DNA of 64,000 nt from a virus. The position numbers were made by a program, and so were the translations under genes. Positions 58,301 to 64,000 of the stretch are shown here, piece by piece. Where the stretch lies: positions 1 to 64,000 of the IMG/VR virus record IMGVR_UViG_3300019889_000013. One strand, given 5' to 3'. Below the pieces are notes generated by a model, which had not been told where the DNA came from, did not search any database, and saw nothing but the letters and a program-made list of their open reading frames with translations. Positions within the stretch are counted from its first letter, which is position 1. Each line of letters opens with the position of its first letter.

Positions 58301-60713
58301 GATCGACGGCTACGGGCTCGACCCGGCCTATATCGAGGCCTACCAGAAAAGCGATCTCGGCAAGGCCGCGATCATGCGCAAGGCACAGGACGTCCTCAAG
58401 GTGCTGTCCAATGCGGGTGTCAGCGCGCCGGAAGCCAAGGTGTTGCAGGCGGTCCTGACCGGCGAGAACGTGACCGACGCCGACATGATCAAGCTGGCGG
58501 TGCCGATCCGCAAGGCAATCGATGACATGGGAGCCGAAGCCGTTTCCCTTGGATTGATCTCGGCCGAAAGTTTCGAGAGAAACCGCGCCTCCTACCTGCA
58601 CCGCGTCTACACCAAGAACGAGATCGACCAGTCGACGCTGGCAGGCTGGGTGTCGGCCAAGATGACCGGACGCCGCAAGAAGATCATCGGCGACCAGTTG
58701 AAGGGTCGCGGCATGTTCATGGACATCGAGACTGACCGGCTGATGCAGGACGTCGATTCGTTCAAGAGCGGCAAGCGCGGCGGGCCGCAGCTTAACGAGA
58801 AGTTCCGGGTGATCGATGAGGTGAGTTCAACGCCGAATCTCAATCCAACTGCCCCTGCCAGCGACAAGGTGTTGCGCCGCATCTACCTGCCGACAAACGA
58901 GGCGGTGCCTGCCAAGTATCAGGGGCCAAACTGGGTGGATCGCGGGACGTGGGAGGTGCGCAAGTCCGGCGCAAAGCAGACGCTATGGCGCGACTACACC
59001 AAGGAAGAGCGCGGCAAGATGGGCGAGCTTGTCGATGCCCGCTACACCATCGCCAAGACCTTCATGCTGATGGCCAACGATCTGTCGACCGGGCGATTCT
59101 TCAAGGAAGTCTCCGAGAAGGACGAGTGGACCCGTTCGATGCAGCCGCCGGATGGCCAGTGGAAAGAGGCGTCCGAGTACAACCAGTATTGGAACGACCC
59201 GGAGATTCAATGGGTCAAGGTGCCCGATACCAACATCGCCGACACCGGCGGCAAGAAGCGCTGGGGTGCGCTGGCGAACAAGTTTGTCCGGGCGGAAATC
59301 TGGCGCGATCTCAACGAGGTCAACATCGCCAACAACCCCGGCACATGGCGCATTCTTTTGACGCAATGGAAGAAGAACAAGACCGCGCGTAACCCGGTCG
59401 TTCACATGAACAACGTCGTCTCGAACCTGATGTTCATGGACCTTGCCGATGTCCGCGCCCAAGACCTCGTCGCTGGCATCAAGGCTTTTGCCAAGGGCGA
59501 CGTCCACTATCAGGAAGCGCTCGACAACGGTGCGTTCGGCGGCGACATGGTTGCCCAAGAGATCAGGGACGAAGTGTTCAAGCCACTGCTCGATGCGATC
59601 ACCAAGCAATCGACCGGCGCTGGCAATCCCTTCCTTGCCAAGGCTGGCATGGTGGGCGTCGTCGCTGACAAGTTGTGGACGTGGGCCAAGGCCGCCGACA
59701 ACGGCATGCTCCGGGCCTATCAGGCAGAGGATCAGATATTCCGCATGGCCACCTACATGCGCCGCCGCAGTCAAGGCGAGAGTCCGAAGGTGGCAGCGGC
59801 CAATGCCCGCGACCAGTTCCTCAACTACGACATCCGCGCGCCGTGGATACGGGCCATGCGCAATTCATTCTTCCCGTTCATTTCCTACACCTACCGGGCG
59901 GTGCCGATGCTGGCGGAAAACTTCATGCACCGGCCGTGGAAGGTGGCGAAGTACGTGGCCATCGCCTTCGCGGTCAATGCGCTGTCCTACATGTTCGATG
60001 ACGGCGACGACGGCGAGGAGCGCGAACGTGCGGCGCTGCGCGACGAGGAGCAGGGTTACTCATGGCTGGGCACGCCGCGCATGGTGCGCATGCCGTGGCG
60101 CGATGCGCATGGCCTGCCGGTGTTCCTCGACGTGCGCAGGTGGGTGCCAGCAGGCGACATCTTCGACACCACGCAAGGCTCGTCGGCGCTGCCGATCCCG
60201 GCTCCGCTGATGTTCGGTGGGCCGATGATGTTGGCTGTCGAGTTGATGCTGAACAAATCGGCATTCACCGGCGAGGAGATCATCAACGAACTGACCGACA
60301 CCTCAACGGACAAGGCTGCGAAGATCGCCGATTATCTCTGGAAGGCGTGGATGCCGAACTCGTTCTGGACGCCAAACTCATGGTACTGGACCAAGATCAG
60401 CAACGCGCTGCATGGCGCGACCGACAGCGCCGGTCGCCCCTATTCGATACCGCAGGCGGTCGCCTCCTCCTTCGGCATCAAAATAAAGCCGCTCGATGTC
60501 GAGGACGGAATCAAGTGGCACTTCTACGATTTCCAGAAGGTGCAGAAGGAACTGAAGTCACAGTTGCGCTCGGCGTCCGGGCGGCTTGATCGCGGCTTGA
60601 TCAGCCAGTCGGCTTTCGATGCCGAAGCCGCTGCGATCATGGCGAAGTTCGAAACGCTCGGCGGGAAGATTGATACATTCTCGCGACAAACCGAGAAGAA
60701 GCCAAAGCCATGA
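52350..60713 (+). CDS. Giant multidomain polyvalent protein
   Basis: 2787 residues. Visible parts: hydrophobic patches (~190-360); Pro/Ala linker (~365-400); a DdrB/ParB-like domain (~660-790, NPALLDNVASATDGAPIVSA then VVESGNGRVLGIRKAY); a GNAT-like piece (~1110-1195); a zeta-toxin-like P-loop kinase (IIIGPPAAGKSTIANA, ~1362-1377); a zincin motif MVLHHEAVHAMVG (His1668, His1672); a Gly-rich membrane stretch (~1925-1960); and a C-terminal large polyvalent-type domain (~2330-2700) with a transmembrane helix near 2531. It is the last virion gene and probably ejected. Two linkers overlap small genes in another frame (55489-55677 and 56878-57072). Confidence 0.75.
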   Translation: MVDIDALFADVPTEAERVAMDKASLLFADIPDEKPADETGWVEGAVTGTLNTGARAGARLQQGGSQLMLEQTAGRAADRKRSFSEILEDEQLSSGLTDMQGKPMKTNTGGEYVSAAARWIDAKYADMIGTDDEAAAQSYAESMQKHMDEVASIPKSQIAQAFEKKAMVKDATLGQTLANFGSAILDNPVGGFSWMLETAGESAPQIGAAVIGGALTKNPAVGIGLMGGGSYATERYTSPGEFFQEKGLDLKKPEDREKLLNDPKMMAEAADRGMIRGLIIGGFDALSGGIAGKALIKNPFAEALAQTMTQGLLGAGGEYGARKAAGQKIDWGEVVAEGFAELVTTPFDMVAAARGERPGTADEALPAGDVLPAEPPVVPPGAAPAAPPEAAPAAPAVLEAAGLPKTPENIAVAESVPEQVARQTELPDSPRLTPADRASPIPNEIIDAGRATVEAATGQESSFTTTKVVDGHRQVVNAKVSDLVAANRVETQAVVSEIMQGVDTPEILAQPQPAAAPASTGEMPGTLGPVEASASVAPSMAETAPVAPTIERANQPPPAEGSPLAEQIKKFKARSAARDVEVSDLTASGKSIKLVSNRDPTRKAMVGPDMSEPGKFRVTYIDEQGPSGHTVYDTMEEAARSVVGSYHPVGNIAKQVVKKDVAITPAGREVPVVYAVVEADDLVSSQRDEGGANPAYPQELQPRDRSRGTSDVQINQIAQNLNPALLDNVASATDGAPIVSADGVVESGNGRVLGIRKAYKENLPGGQTYRQYLVDQGYIDTVAAKEMKNPVLVRIRQGQMEPGERTAFTREANERTTMTLSATEKAMADAEALSPDTVGLYRGGEVAEAGNRDFVRSFMQSVVSPNEQGAMVTPDGELSQEAIRRVQAALLARAYGDADLVGALVESTDNNIKAIGGAMMDVAGAWSQMRSESKEGTISPDVDVTPFLLEAIRLVQRARNEGKPLSALVSQTDIFSGTTIVPEAEMLLRLMFRNNVSWTQPAGREKLAEALRYYVTEARKTAPGIDLLGETAPPANKILEQAKKRQYGTEETQEKLTLGGGTAGKNDGAPAGGRAVEAQPRPKPENRPAVPGKTREEAKLSVPEAGTRVTLPGGQTATIEHPDEETFRITVDGKRVGEMHLTLKRAAPYATSVSVIGERRLGVATALYDAAEKVLGRRLIPSPLGLSPEAIAFWKNRLGKMEPGEKQALLAEALKIGQDAGVGRTARDRVDSLGYREEAKFKKSSLPGPLGAAVDRMNKLRLEKRLNSPEIAEAIKAMADIPVTFDPKGPPVAQGFWDSRARTYNFAEKGERPHRVPSNDAAVEVLVERARSLAVDELNGDRKKAGQPPLEPYIPSRDRKATIIIGPPAAGKSTIANAIALRMRAAIADVDDAKKVIPEYGGGIGANAVHEESSVLGEEVLERLMNAGDNIIIPKVGHKLASIEKLRENLKLFNYDVELVLMDVDPRTAVGRMLGRFKSSGRLINPTYFLDVVGEPPVTYDQAKKEGKFDGYSRVKSENNVPTRVHEAIGKAASVARGEIFERSGEIGTGRPSEGRGDERGGKTVRERPQEAKLKTAEPAPQRGKNVDVQGGVIHYATSPGFEEKADAVLADLRKALDKLGLTGVDLGVWQQIFADLESGPVGPDGVYLRNVIDISLQSADPDMVLHHEAVHAMVGLGLLTDSEMNILNRKSKKEWITDAIKERYPESQWVEEGIAHAYTDWINGTRMDGMIARSFKKIKTFLKALYQTLTNHDIRTADDVFRQMTSGEVGKRSAGADTRKEPSFAVTETVDMFEGKREQYVLPGAEKLTDAQMAQRKAEERMTAKTAQKSVEALPLFGDQKDQLALFSKPPSGPNDPRFNLNVPPHTTTQAAAVTQGFLNRGQFVDRAIRVPFQLFGGLDSQNRWRATKRLTDMMGPQRIQAGSLSAVIGGAVGGAIAGPIGGVAGFFAAGTAGAYILGSAPAPANGKFGWFKSIAENGKRGLIDGYGLDPAYIEAYQKSDLGKAAIMRKAQDVLKVLSNAGVSAPEAKVLQAVLTGENVTDADMIKLAVPIRKAIDDMGAEAVSLGLISAESFERNRASYLHRVYTKNEIDQSTLAGWVSAKMTGRRKKIIGDQLKGRGMFMDIETDRLMQDVDSFKSGKRGGPQLNEKFRVIDEVSSTPNLNPTAPASDKVLRRIYLPTNEAVPAKYQGPNWVDRGTWEVRKSGAKQTLWRDYTKEERGKMGELVDARYTIAKTFMLMANDLSTGRFFKEVSEKDEWTRSMQPPDGQWKEASEYNQYWNDPEIQWVKVPDTNIADTGGKKRWGALANKFVRAEIWRDLNEVNIANNPGTWRILLTQWKKNKTARNPVVHMNNVVSNLMFMDLADVRAQDLVAGIKAFAKGDVHYQEALDNGAFGGDMVAQEIRDEVFKPLLDAITKQSTGAGNPFLAKAGMVGVVADKLWTWAKAADNGMLRAYQAEDQIFRMATYMRRRSQGESPKVAAANARDQFLNYDIRAPWIRAMRNSFFPFISYTYRAVPMLAENFMHRPWKVAKYVAIAFAVNALSYMFDDGDDGEERERAALRDEEQGYSWLGTPRMVRMPWRDAHGLPVFLDVRRWVPAGDIFDTTQGSSALPIPAPLMFGGPMMLAVELMLNKSAFTGEEIINELTDTSTDKAAKIADYLWKAWMPNSFWTPNSWYWTKISNALHGATDSAGRPYSIPQAVASSFGIKIKPLDVEDGIKWHFYDFQKVQKELKSQLRSASGRLDRGLISQSAFDAEAAAIMAKFETLGGKIDTFSRQTEKKPKP
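55489..55677 (+). CDS. Small gene embedded out of frame in the giant gene
   Basis: 62 residues, starts MEQKKPKKSSPLVVELLART and ends SASQKPEQE. The frame has strong G/C at third codon positions, like real genes here, whereas the giant protein reads as a low-complexity Gly/Pro/Lys linker through the same bases. The helical core (RDRNLKIAQQFREKHGKKP) looks like a real small protein. The Shine-Dalgarno sequence is weak (GAAGAAGCGG). No relative recognised in the window. Confidence 0.5.
   Translation: MEQKKPKKSSPLVVELLARTMEHQQEDEPSKLNRDRNLKIAQQFREKHGKKPNSASQKPEQE
56878..57072 (+). CDS. Embedded gene, paralogue of the gene at 1642-1878
   Basis: 64 residues, starts MATQESNRKTTFLQEYTKLL. Residues ~12-64 align with the small protein at 1642-1878: about 22 of 53 identical, including AWL, REEAM versus RDEAM, and VAKQ versus IAKQ. 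A strong Shine-Dalgarno sequence (AAGGAAGGA) lies 8 bases before the ATG. The giant protein passes through the same DNA in another frame as a charged Gly/Arg/Glu linker after its kinase-like domain. The local sequence is richer in A/T than its surroundings, which suggests a more recent insertion. Similarity to a second copy makes chance very unlikely. Confidence 0.75.
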   Translation: MATQESNRKTTFLQEYTKLLEKRRAWLGEKSLSEAERLERGDLLREEAMSVVAKQYEKDHKKQS

Positions 60714-61426
60714 TCCAGTTCGACCGCAAGACCTACTTCGACATGGTCCGTGACAGCCTGTTCATGGGCAAGATCACACAGCAGCAGGTAGACGGGCAAG
60801 ATTTTATCCTCGACACATGGGAGGACACGCGGCCGGGGCATGACATCCGCTGGCTGTCCTATGAACTGGCGACCACCATCCACGAAACCGCCTCGACCAT
60901 GTGGCCGATAGAGGAGTACGGCAAGGGCAAGGGCCAGCCCTACGGCGTTCCTGATCCAAAAACCGGCGAGGCCTATTACGGGCGCGGCTTCGTGCAACTG
61001 ACGTGGATAGACAACTACCGGAAGATGACGCCGATCATCGTTCCATTCTTTTCGGCGACGGCCATCGATCTGGTGCAGAATCCAAGCCAAGCGCTGATCC
61101 CGGAGATTGCCGCAGCCATCATGTTCGAGGGCATGGAGCGCGGCTCGTTCCGCAAGGGGCAGACGCTGGCGCGTTACTTCGATGAGGATACGGACGATCC
61201 GTTCGGGGCGCGGGAGATCATCAACGGCGACAAGAAGAGCGTGCCGTCATGGTCGAACGGGGTGAGTATCGGCAATCTGATCAAGGGCTATCATGAAAAA
61301 TTCCTGTCGGCGCTCAAGGCATCGCAGACAGCGGTCGTGCCGCCACCAGTATCGGAGCCAACAAGGGGCGTGGTCACGCTGGTCGGCGATCTCGAAGTCT
61401 GGCTCAATGGGGTAAAACTTGCGTGA
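60710..61426 (+). CDS. Endolysin, GH19 chitinase/lysozyme-like
   Basis: 238 residues. ELATTIHETASTMWPIEEYG (Glu59 in HET is the likely acid), then KTGEAYYGRGFVQLTWIDNY, the GH19 signature around the second half of the cleft. Residues ~1-45 are an N-terminal helix that lacks a signal peptide, so release depends on a holin. The last ~45 residues may be a small wall-binding strand region (GVVTLVGDLEVWLNGVKLA). It cleaves peptidoglycan glycan strands at lysis. Overlaps the giant gene by 4 bases. Confidence 0.85.
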   Translation: MIQFDRKTYFDMVRDSLFMGKITQQQVDGQDFILDTWEDTRPGHDIRWLSYELATTIHETASTMWPIEEYGKGKGQPYGVPDPKTGEAYYGRGFVQLTWIDNYRKMTPIIVPFFSATAIDLVQNPSQALIPEIAAAIMFEGMERGSFRKGQTLARYFDEDTDDPFGAREIINGDKKSVPSWSNGVSIGNLIKGYHEKFLSALKASQTAVVPPPVSEPTRGVVTLVGDLEVWLNGVKLA

Positions 61427-61576
61427 GTAACCCCTCCAAAAGAGCGCCTTGATTTTAGCATTGGCTATCATAATGTTAGCGGGCGCGGAGCCGACGCCAA
61501 AATTCACCCCCTGACCAAGCATTTGCCCCACAGCAAAACCCCAAAACCCGCCTAAAAAGCGAACGAGGATGAAGCA

Positions 61577-62185
61577 ATGAAAACAGTTGTCCTCATGATC
61601 CCGCTGTTCGTCATCGCCGGATACCAGATGGCGAATGCAGTGGAGTTCAATGATCAGCAGTGCCGGTATCTCAACAAGCACAACATCAACACCGCGAACC
61701 TGTGTAAACGGCCACCCGCCAATGCCAGCGAAAACCCCGGAGGAAATGGTGGATCGATTGGTGGCAGTTCTGTTGGCAATGGCTCTGGTAGCGGTGGTTC
61801 TGATAGCGGGAGTGGCTCTGGTGGTGGAGGTTCTCCTCCCGGCAGCGGCGGTAATCCCCCCGGTGGAAATCCACCCGGTGGAGGCGGTGGCAATCCCCCC
61901 GGTGGCGGTGGCAATCCTCCCGGCGGTAACCCACCCGGCGGTAATCCTCCCGGCGGCGGTCATCATGGTGGAGGTCACCACGGTGGCGACCACGGTGGCA
62001 AAGGCGATCACGGCAAAGGCGATCACGGCAAAGGCGATCACGGCAAAGGTCATGGCAACAATGGTCATGGCAACGGCGATCAGGACGCGCCCGGTAATTC
62101 GGGCGGCCACAACAACGGCGAGAACGGCAGCCATTCAGGACAAGGTAATTCCGGTGGCGGAAAAGGCGGCCACGACAGGCGTTAG
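61577..62185 (+). CDS. Exported Gly/Pro/His-rich repeat protein
   Basis: 202 residues. Residues 1-21 are a signal peptide (VVLMIPLFVIAGYQMANA with an ANA site). Then a short domain with two Cys (FNDQQCRYLNKHNINTANLC), followed by low-complexity tracts: GSGSGG, GGNPPGG repeats and a His/Lys/Gly tract (GDHGKGDHGKGDHGKGHGNN). The His-rich tail could bind metal ions. It is the last late gene, after the endolysin, and its stop overlaps that of the facing minus-strand gene (TTAG). Role unknown; possibly acts on the envelope or is released at lysis. Confidence 0.65.
   Translation: MKTVVLMIPLFVIAGYQMANAVEFNDQQCRYLNKHNINTANLCKRPPANASENPGGNGGSIGGSSVGNGSGSGGSDSGSGSGGGGSPPGSGGNPPGGNPPGGGGGNPPGGGGNPPGGNPPGGNPPGGGHHGGGHHGGDHGGKGDHGKGDHGKGDHGKGHGNNGHGNGDQDAPGNSGGHNNGENGSHSGQGNSGGGKGGHDRR
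61997..62053 (+). repeat. Tandem 15-bp repeats in the His-rich gene
   Basis: The unit GGCAAAGGCGATCAC occurs three times in perfect tandem (61997-62011, 62012-62026, 62027-62041), followed by a partial copy to 62053. It encodes GKGDH units. The perfect identity suggests recent slippage and possible length variation among relatives. Confidence 0.8.
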
Positions 62186-62535
62186 TCGAATAACTTCCTT
62201 GGAGGCAGGCTCTTGGATGACGTCGGCTTGCCTCCGGGCTTTCTGCCAGTGCCGACCGTGATCATGTCGTTATCGAACCAGAATTTCTGGGTGCGCCGCA
62301 GGGCATCGAGGCAGTGGCTATCCATTGCCCAGACTCTTTGATCGAGCGCGGCGTGGCAGGAAGAACAGGCGAACACCGCGTGCCAGTCATCGCCCTTGTT
62401 GCCCATGCCCTTCACCGGGTTTGGCAGGTGCGCCAGCACGGTGGTTGCCGGGTCGTGATTGCAGATGCCGGTGAGCCGCAAGGTACACTTCTGCCCCTTG
62501 GCGCTGTCGCGCAACGCCTGCGAGACGAAGCCCAT
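62182..62535 (-). CDS. DUF1364 / HNH-like nuclease-domain protein
   Basis: 117 residues from the ATG at 62535. SQALRDSAKGQKCTLRLTGICNHD, cut here as KGQKCTLRLTGICNHDPATT, then VLAHLPN and GDDWHAVFACSSCHAALDQR is the DUF1364 pattern: Cys and His residues that form an HNH-like metal site (C..C...H...C..CH). These proteins are common in phages and probably nucleases. It faces the last late gene. Confidence 0.8.
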   Translation of the reverse strand: MGFVSQALRDSAKGQKCTLRLTGICNHDPATTVLAHLPNPVKGMGNKGDDWHAVFACSSCHAALDQRVWAMDSHCLDALRRTQKFWFDNDMITVGTGRKPGGKPTSSKSLPPRKLFD

Positions 62536-62882
62536 CAAACACCCACCATCCACCCCGGCGGCAGCGGGATTGCCCCGGTATGGGGCCGCCAGATGTGCAG
62601 GCAGTAGGGATGCAGATTGATGTGGTCACTGGGTGGGACGTGCAACTGCATGGCCACCTCGTCGTCCTTGAAGAACAGTCGCTTGACGTATTCCATCTCG
62701 TCCCAGTTCGGGACGCGGTCGCGGCGGCTGATCGAGATGTGATCCCAGCCCATCCCGGCCGATGCAATGATGCGCAGCACCCGCTTGTCGACCGGCGACT
62801 TGGTCAGGAACGAACCGCCATCATCGCCGAGTTCATGGACGATCACACCGGGCAAGGTCGGGAGACTCCAGAGTGGCTTCAT
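62535..62882 (-). CDS. DUF7694-like protein
   Basis: 115 residues from the ATG at 62882. MGWDHISISRRDRVPNWDEM, FFKDDEVAMQLHVPPSDHIN and HPYCLHIWRP match a phage family whose signature is WDHvSvs.r.r.PtWeEM...k..FF.dde.v.Qlhpp..dyin.H.ycLHlWRP (DUF7694 as I recall). Function unknown. Overlaps both neighbours by 1-4 bases. Confidence 0.75.
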   Translation of the reverse strand: MKPLWSLPTLPGVIVHELGDDGGSFLTKSPVDKRVLRIIASAGMGWDHISISRRDRVPNWDEMEYVKRLFFKDDEVAMQLHVPPSDHINLHPYCLHIWRPHTGAIPLPPGWMVGV

Positions 62883-63052
62883 TTCAGTTTCACCCTTGCC
62901 TCGACGGCGACCATCGGCATGCCGCACTTGTCGCAGCACGGCTGGTCGTGCAGTGCCCGCGCCTCCTCGAACGTCAGAAGCTTCTTTGCCTTGCACGACA
63001 CACACTGGATGGTGATGCCACCATCGGGCTTGATCCTATACGCGCGGCTCAT
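62879..63052 (-). CDS. Zinc-ribbon protein
   Basis: 57 residues. TIQCVSCKAKKLLTFEEARA then QPCCDKCGMPMVA: CxxC...CxxC. Coupled on both sides. Same small zinc-ribbon type as several genes in the left arm. Confidence 0.65.
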   Translation of the reverse strand: MSRAYRIKPDGGITIQCVSCKAKKLLTFEEARALHDQPCCDKCGMPMVAVEARVKLK

Positions 63053-63252
63053 ATCAACCTCTCTGCTGCCTCTGCCTTGTCGGCCCAACGTTCGTAGTCT
63101 TCGGCGATCTGGGTCATGATCGCAATCTTCCGCCTCGCTTCGACGTCCGTCATCTTGCCGTCCGTCACCCGTTTCGAATAGACGAATTGTCGGTAGGTGA
63201 CTTCCCGTCTTGCCTCCTTGGCCTTCTCCCTGTCCGTGAACTGGATTGCCAT
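63049..63252 (-). CDS. Hypothetical 67-residue helical protein
   Basis: Starts MAIQFTDREKAKEARREVTY. Charged and helical, with EDYERWADKAEAAERLI at the end. Overlaps the upstream gene by 1 base. Common small phage protein; function unknown. Confidence 0.65.
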   Translation of the reverse strand: MAIQFTDREKAKEARREVTYRQFVYSKRVTDGKMTDVEARRKIAIMTQIAEDYERWADKAEAAERLI

Positions 63253-63992
63253 CAGCGTGCCCCCGGTCGGAGATCGGCAAGCGCGCAGCCTGCCGTCTCG
63301 GCCACCCATTCCTTGTCGAGTTCCTGCTCGCCCTTGGTGACGGCGCGGCAATGCCGGTAGATCAACTGCGCCACGTCCTTGGCTTCTGCCGAGATGCCAG
63401 CCGGGGTGAAGCGGGCCTTGATCGTCTTCACTTGCAAGTCCACTATGTCGACGTCGCCGTCACGCAATGTCGCGGAGACGAGCATCCTTGCCGACATCCT
63501 CAACCAGTCAAGCTCGACGTCGGTAAAGGGGTCGTCAGCCGATGGCGCGTCGCGAGGGTTGGATTCGAGCGCGTCACCGGCCTCCGATCCAGAGGGAAGT
63601 GCCTCCTCTGAATCTTCTGAATAAGGTTCCCCAGCGCCGACCGGGATAGGGTCAGCGCCGGGGCCATCATCGGTCGCGGAGGGGGCTCCTGCGCCGGATG
63701 ATTCTGATGCTTCCTTCTGAAGTGTCGCCGGGTCTATCCCAAACCGCTGCTCAACGATACCGCAGAAAATCTCGAAATATTCCGCCAGTTCCCTGTCGGT
63801 AAATGTGGATATCGAACGCGGATGGCTACCCCACTTTCCGTTTCTTCTCTTGTAGGGCTCGACAAATCCGGCCGCCAGCTTCAAGGCTTCGTGCGCGGTG
63901 AGCGTGTTTGACCACGGCGTGTCGGCCTCCTTGAGCAGCTTCGACAACATGGCGAAGTATTGTTTCTCCTTCGACCGGACCTTGACCCGCAC
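63252..63992 (-). CDS. Hypothetical 246-residue protein, start may lie beyond right edge
   Basis: The GTG at 63992 is the first start in the window, but the frame is open to the edge. Residues ~1-95 look like one domain (EALKLAAGFVEPYKRRNGKW, then SHPRSISTFTDRELAEYFEI). The centre (~95-150) is an acidic Ser/Gly-rich linker, and a C-terminal helical domain (~150-246, ISAEAKDVAQLIYRHCRAVT) follows. No family recognised. First visible gene of this minus-strand group. Confidence 0.6.
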   Translation of the reverse strand: MRVKVRSKEKQYFAMLSKLLKEADTPWSNTLTAHEALKLAAGFVEPYKRRNGKWGSHPRSISTFTDRELAEYFEIFCGIVEQRFGIDPATLQKEASESSGAGAPSATDDGPGADPIPVGAGEPYSEDSEEALPSGSEAGDALESNPRDAPSADDPFTDVELDWLRMSARMLVSATLRDGDVDIVDLQVKTIKARFTPAGISAEAKDVAQLIYRHCRAVTKGEQELDKEWVAETAGCALADLRPGAR

Positions 63993-64000
63993 CGCGTTGA

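Noticed and set aside
61449-61514. 21-codon hydrophobic frame starting with TTG after the endolysin
   Set aside because: It could be a mini-lysis peptide, but it has a TTG start, a poor ribosome site and no Cys for lipid attachment, so support is too thin.
1-64000. tRNA genes, CRISPR arrays, insertion sequences, integrase and att sites
   Set aside because: No cloverleaf, repeat-spacer array, transposase or recombinase was recognised by eye. A tRNA scan would be needed to exclude tRNAs fully.

Overview
This window looks like a large, near-complete part of a GC-rich tailed phage, most likely a podovirus that infects an alphaproteobacterium. The host guess rests on base composition and the general look of the proteins, so it is inference. 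There are no ribosomal, tRNA or housekeeping genes, and no integrase was recognised. Genes are packed with ATGA/GTGA-type overlaps. The first gene (RecT) runs off the left edge, and the last gene may run off the right edge, so DNA polymerase, an exonuclease partner for RecT or other replication genes may lie outside.

Layout. (1) 1-12310, minus strand: an early-type arm of about 35 small genes, including RecT, DUF6283-, DUF6011- and DUF3560-like proteins, several zinc-ribbon miniproteins, a signal-peptide zincin, a papain-like protein and many unknowns. It is cut into short operons by a repeated promoter/operator element. (2) 12415-12781, plus strand: a two-gene divergent unit led by a ribbon-helix-helix (RHH) protein, a good regulator candidate. 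(3) 12841-20721, minus strand: an adenine methyltransferase, a TerB-domain protein, a YkgJ-type cysteine-cluster protein, several small membrane proteins and a Cro/YdaS-like HTH protein. (4) 20762-23369, plus strand: a VRR-NUC nuclease and a RepA-like hexameric helicase ATPase. (5) 23470-62185, plus strand: the late region with small terminase, large terminase (in two distant pieces), portal, scaffold, N4-gp56-type major capsid protein, adaptor, neck, fibres, internal/ejection proteins, a 2787-residue polyvalent protein, a GH19 endolysin and a His/Gly/Pro-rich exported protein. (6) 62182-63992, minus strand: DUF1364 and DUF7694 proteins and small genes, resuming the early orientation.

The most unusual points are these. 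The large terminase is split into an ATPase gene (24685-25485) and a nuclease gene (32980-33729), with about 7.5 kb of other genes between them. Nine copies of an operator-like element, TTTCGTAGTAC/GTACTACGAAA, sit at left-arm promoters. A second 17-bp dyad, TGTAACC-N3-GGTTACA, overlaps the -10 box of three promoters, one of which drives the Cro-like gene. A small gene lying out of frame inside the giant gene (56878-57072) is a clear paralogue of a gene at the opposite end of the window (1642-1878), and a second embedded frame (55489-55677) also looks like real coding sequence.

How the genes appear to work together (inference): the HTH and RHH proteins control the left-arm promoters; RecT, the VRR-NUC nuclease and the RepA-like ATPase handle DNA; the two terminase pieces and the small subunit package DNA through the portal; internal proteins carrying M15-peptidase, GNAT and polyvalent domains are likely ejected; and the GH19 enzyme lyses the host.
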